From Spirochaetia bacterium (GTDB lineage: Bacteria > Spirochaetota > Leptospiria > Turneriellales > JAOUFE01): a stretch of 46,110 nucleotides of DNA. The notes beneath the pieces were generated by a model, which saw nothing but the letters and a program-made list of their open reading frames with translations, was not told where the DNA came from and ran no database searches. Numbering within the stretch: the first letter of the stretch is position 1; each line of letters opens with the position of its first letter. Of the stretch, positions 44,087-46,110 are shown one piece after another. The stretch is taken from positions 1 to 46,110 of the forward strand of contig JAOUFY010000016.1 of NCBI GenBank assembly GCA_029857955.1, given 5' to 3'. The position numbers and the translations under genes are program-made.

Positions 44087-45274
44087 ATGGATATATTAAA
44101 ATTAATAGGCAGAGATGAGAAATTATTTTTAAGAGATATTCAATCTCATGAACGTGAATTGTCTCAAAAGGTATCTGAAGGTAGATTCCTGGTTATTGGT
44201 GGAGCTGGTTCTATTGGCCAGGCTGTCGTTAAGGAAATTTTCAAAAGGGAACCTTTGGCTCTTCATGTGGTAGATATCAGCGAGAATAATCTCGTTGAAT
44301 TGGTTCGCGACGTACGAAGTTCGTATGGGTATATCAAAGGCGAGTTTCTAGCTCTTCCGTTAGATGCAGCATCTATTGAGTTTGACGCTTTTGTCAAAGA
44401 TCATGGACCGTACGATTATATTTTAAATTTATCCGCACTAAAACATGTAAGAAGTGAAAAAGATCCATATACGCTGATGCGTATGATTCAGGTAAATATC
44501 TTTAATACGATGAAAACTGCTCGGTTGGCCATAAATAATAAGTCAAAAAAGTATTTTGCAGTTTCAACAGATAAAGCCGCAAATCCGGTCAATATGATGG
44601 GAGCTTCTAAACGGATCATGGAACACTTTTTGATGAGAGATAGCCAGGAAATTGCCATTTCAACCGCACGTTTTGCAAATGTAGCTTTTTCCGATGGAAG
44701 TCTTTTACATGGATTTAACCAGAGAATTTTAAAGCGTCAACCGATAGCCGCGCCGAATGATGTAAAACGATATTTCGTAACTCCTGAAGAATCGGGTGAG
44801 CTATGTCTTGCCTCTACCCTGTTGGGTGAAAACCGAGATATATTTTTCCCTAAACTCAGCGACAAGTTGCACTTAATTACATTTTCGGACATCGCAATCA
44901 AGTATTTAAACTTTCTTGGATATGAGCCATGTGAATGTAAAACTGAAGACGAGGCTCGCGAAAGAGTAAATGAGCTTGAAAAGGTTCGTAAGTGGCCGGT
45001 TTATTTTTTTAAAAGTGATACGACCGGAGAAAAAGATTTTGAAGAATTTTACATGGAAAATGAGGAATTGGATATGAAGCAATTTCTTGATTTTGGAATT
45101 GTAAAAAGTCGTCTCAATATTGATCTTGACAAGCTAAATCATTTCGTAGAGTCTATTGATAATTTGCAAAAAAGAGGTTCGTGGAAAAAAAAGGATATTG
45201 TAAAACTTTTTCAGGATATTTTACCTGAATTTGAGCACGAAGAAAAAGGTAAATATCTTGATGAGAAAATGTAA
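44087..45274 (+). CDS. UDP-N-acetylglucosamine 4,6-dehydratase-like protein (CapD family SDR)
   Basis: A 395-aa extended SDR with a CapD/FlaA1-like core: FLVIGGAGSIGQAVVKEIF (about 35-53), LNLSALKHVRSEKDPY, FAVSTDKAANPVNMMGASKRIMEH with an M-x3-K in place of Y-x3-K, as in this family, and ARFANVAFSDGS. The C-terminal ~90 residues are a divergent extension. The ATG at 44087 follows the aminotransferase stop by 5 nt; an upstream TTG at 44063 overlaps that gene and is less likely. It could also serve as the LegB-type step, which is missing beside legC. Confidence 0.82.
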   Translation: MDILKLIGRDEKLFLRDIQSHERELSQKVSEGRFLVIGGAGSIGQAVVKEIFKREPLALHVVDISENNLVELVRDVRSSYGYIKGEFLALPLDAASIEFDAFVKDHGPYDYILNLSALKHVRSEKDPYTLMRMIQVNIFNTMKTARLAINNKSKKYFAVSTDKAANPVNMMGASKRIMEHFLMRDSQEIAISTARFANVAFSDGSLLHGFNQRILKRQPIAAPNDVKRYFVTPEESGELCLASTLLGENRDIFFPKLSDKLHLITFSDIAIKYLNFLGYEPCECKTEDEARERVNELEKVRKWPVYFFKSDTTGEKDFEEFYMENEELDMKQFLDFGIVKSRLNIDLDKLNHFVESIDNLQKRGSWKKKDIVKLFQDILPEFEHEEKGKYLDEKM

Positions 45275-45939
45275 TGAAACGATTACTTGATTTAATTCTT
45301 TCGATAATGGCATTTACGTTGATATTGCCGTTAATGATCCCGGTGATGCTGATACTTCGTTTTACAGGCGAAGGGGAGGTTTTTTATCTCCAGCAGCGAG
45401 TAGGAAAAAGCGGCAAAAACTTTGGACTAATGAAATTTGCGACCATGGTAAAAAATAGTCCAAATGTCGGAGGCGGACTTCTCACTCAAAAAAACGATCC
45501 GCGAATTCTTCCTTTTGGAAAATTTTTAAGAAAAACAAAGATCAATGAGCTGCCTCAGTTGATCAACATTATTAAAGGCGAAATGAGTATTGTCGGGCCT
45601 CGGCCTCAAGCTGTGAAGCATTTTGAGGTTTTTCCGGAACATGTTAAAAAGGAGATCATAACTTTGACCCCTGGTTTAACTGGCATTGGTTCGATCGTGT
45701 TTCGAGATGAAGAGACCATACTCCATGAAAGTGGACGTCCCTATGACGATTTTTACAACAATGTGATTGCTCCATATAAAGGAGAATTGGAAATATGGTA
45801 TAAAAAAAATCAGTCTATGATTCTTGACCTAAAGTTAATTTTTCTTACAGCCTGGATTATTCTCTCCCCCAAGAGTTCCCTTTATAAAAAAATATTAAAA
45901 AATCTTCCCGCAGTTCCACTTGAATTGAAATTGTATTGA
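45274..45939 (+). CDS. Initiating phosphoglycosyltransferase (PglC-type bacterial sugar transferase)
   Basis: It transfers a sugar-1-phosphate from a UDP-sugar to undecaprenyl phosphate, the first membrane step. The 221-aa monotopic enzyme has an N-terminal re-entrant hydrophobic helix (MKRLLDLILSIMAFTLIL), GEGEVFYLQQRVGKSG (catalytic aspartate-type DE pair replaced around the loop by E-x-E), KINELPQLINIIKGEMSIVGPRP and LTPGLTGIGS. Its ATG overlaps the preceding stop by 1 nt. The last 171 nt of the window hold nothing recognisable. Confidence 0.9.
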   Translation: MKRLLDLILSIMAFTLILPLMIPVMLILRFTGEGEVFYLQQRVGKSGKNFGLMKFATMVKNSPNVGGGLLTQKNDPRILPFGKFLRKTKINELPQLINIIKGEMSIVGPRPQAVKHFEVFPEHVKKEIITLTPGLTGIGSIVFRDEETILHESGRPYDDFYNNVIAPYKGELEIWYKKNQSMILDLKLIFLTAWIILSPKSSLYKKILKNLPAVPLELKLY

Positions 45940-46110
45940 AAGATTTTGCTTTACTAAAATGTCGTAAATCGGAGTTTATATTTAAATTCTAAATTGATCT
46001 TGACAATGCAACCTGTTAAAAGTTACTTAGATTTGTAATTCGCTGTTTCATATATGAGATTATACTATTATATTTTTGAATTGCTGCTTGCCTTAACATT
46101 TAAAAAAAAA

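Noticed and set aside
1..46110. CRISPR arrays, tRNA or rRNA genes, integrases or transposases
   Set aside because: No regularly spaced direct repeats with unique spacers, no cloverleaf-like or rRNA-like sequence and no transposase motif seen by reading; short structured RNAs could still be missed.

Overview
The window is AT-rich, densely coded bacterial DNA with two blocks. A minus-strand block at about 0.8-5.8 kb encodes a dissimilatory sulfite reductase (dsrA, dsrB) and a DsrL-type iron-sulfur flavoprotein. A 40-kb plus-strand block at 6.0-45.9 kb is a surface-glycan (O-antigen or capsule type) biosynthesis locus. The organism is a Gram-negative-type bacterium with Dsr sulfur metabolism. 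The truncated first gene carries a glycine-rich PGFGVGSFVQGD motif that I associate with spirochaete envelope proteins. That, the low GC and the large legionaminic-acid locus point loosely to a Leptospira-like spirochaete. A Desulfobacterota or SAR324-like host remains possible, and I hold the taxonomy at about 50%.

Layout. 1-0.77 kb: 3' end of an envelope protein gene. 0.77-0.81 kb: a convergent hairpin terminator. 0.84-5.22 kb (minus): dsrA, dsrB and dsrL, with repeat-derived inverted repeats in both internal gaps. 5.5-5.85 kb (minus): a small NAD-binding protein. 6.0-8.2 kb: head of the glycan operon, with a sugar aminotransferase, a NusG/RfaH/LoaP-like antiterminator directly preceded by a perfect 13-bp hairpin, and a MarR-type EPS regulator. 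8.2-15.8 kb: nonulosonic (legionaminic) acid genes legC, methyltransferase, FemAB/GNAT-like transferase, legI (neuB), an embedded MNT-HEPN toxin-antitoxin pair, legG (neuC), ptmE-like and legF (neuA). 15.8-20.1 kb: B12-type radical SAM protein, an unknown protein with a 19-bp internal hairpin, and a Wzx flippase. 20.1-30.1 kb: an eleven-gene cassette (hydroxyacid dehydrogenase, SDR, cyclase, HAD, CMP-sugar synthetase-like, SDR, Gfo/Idh, methyltransferase, TIM-barrel isomerase, methyltransferase, HisC-like PLP enzyme) whose product I cannot name. 30.1-32.3 kb: an AT-rich unknown gene and a 569-nt gap with a decayed coding remnant and strong hairpins. 32.3-34.6 kb: ugd and uxs (UDP-xylose). 34.6-36.9 kb: CDP-glucose dehydratase, RmlC-like epimerase and glucose-1-P cytidylyltransferase (a CDP-6-deoxyhexose). 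36.9-41.8 kb: glycosyltransferases, a sugar-1-P nucleotidyltransferase and an RMD-like SDR. 41.8-45.9 kb: two aminotransferases, a UDP-GlcNAc 4,6-dehydratase-like protein and a PglC-type initiating phosphoglycosyltransferase.

How it fits together. The regulatory head probably lets RNA polymerase read through the long locus. The 4,6-dehydratase, aminotransferases and phosphoglycosyltransferase build and load the first sugar on undecaprenyl phosphate. The glycosyltransferases add xylose, a CDP-deoxyhexose and a legionaminic-type acid, and Wzx flips the product. No Wzy polymerase, ABC exporter or ligase was recognised, so the locus continues elsewhere or the glycan is a short oligosaccharide. 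No tRNA, rRNA, CRISPR array or transposase was seen.
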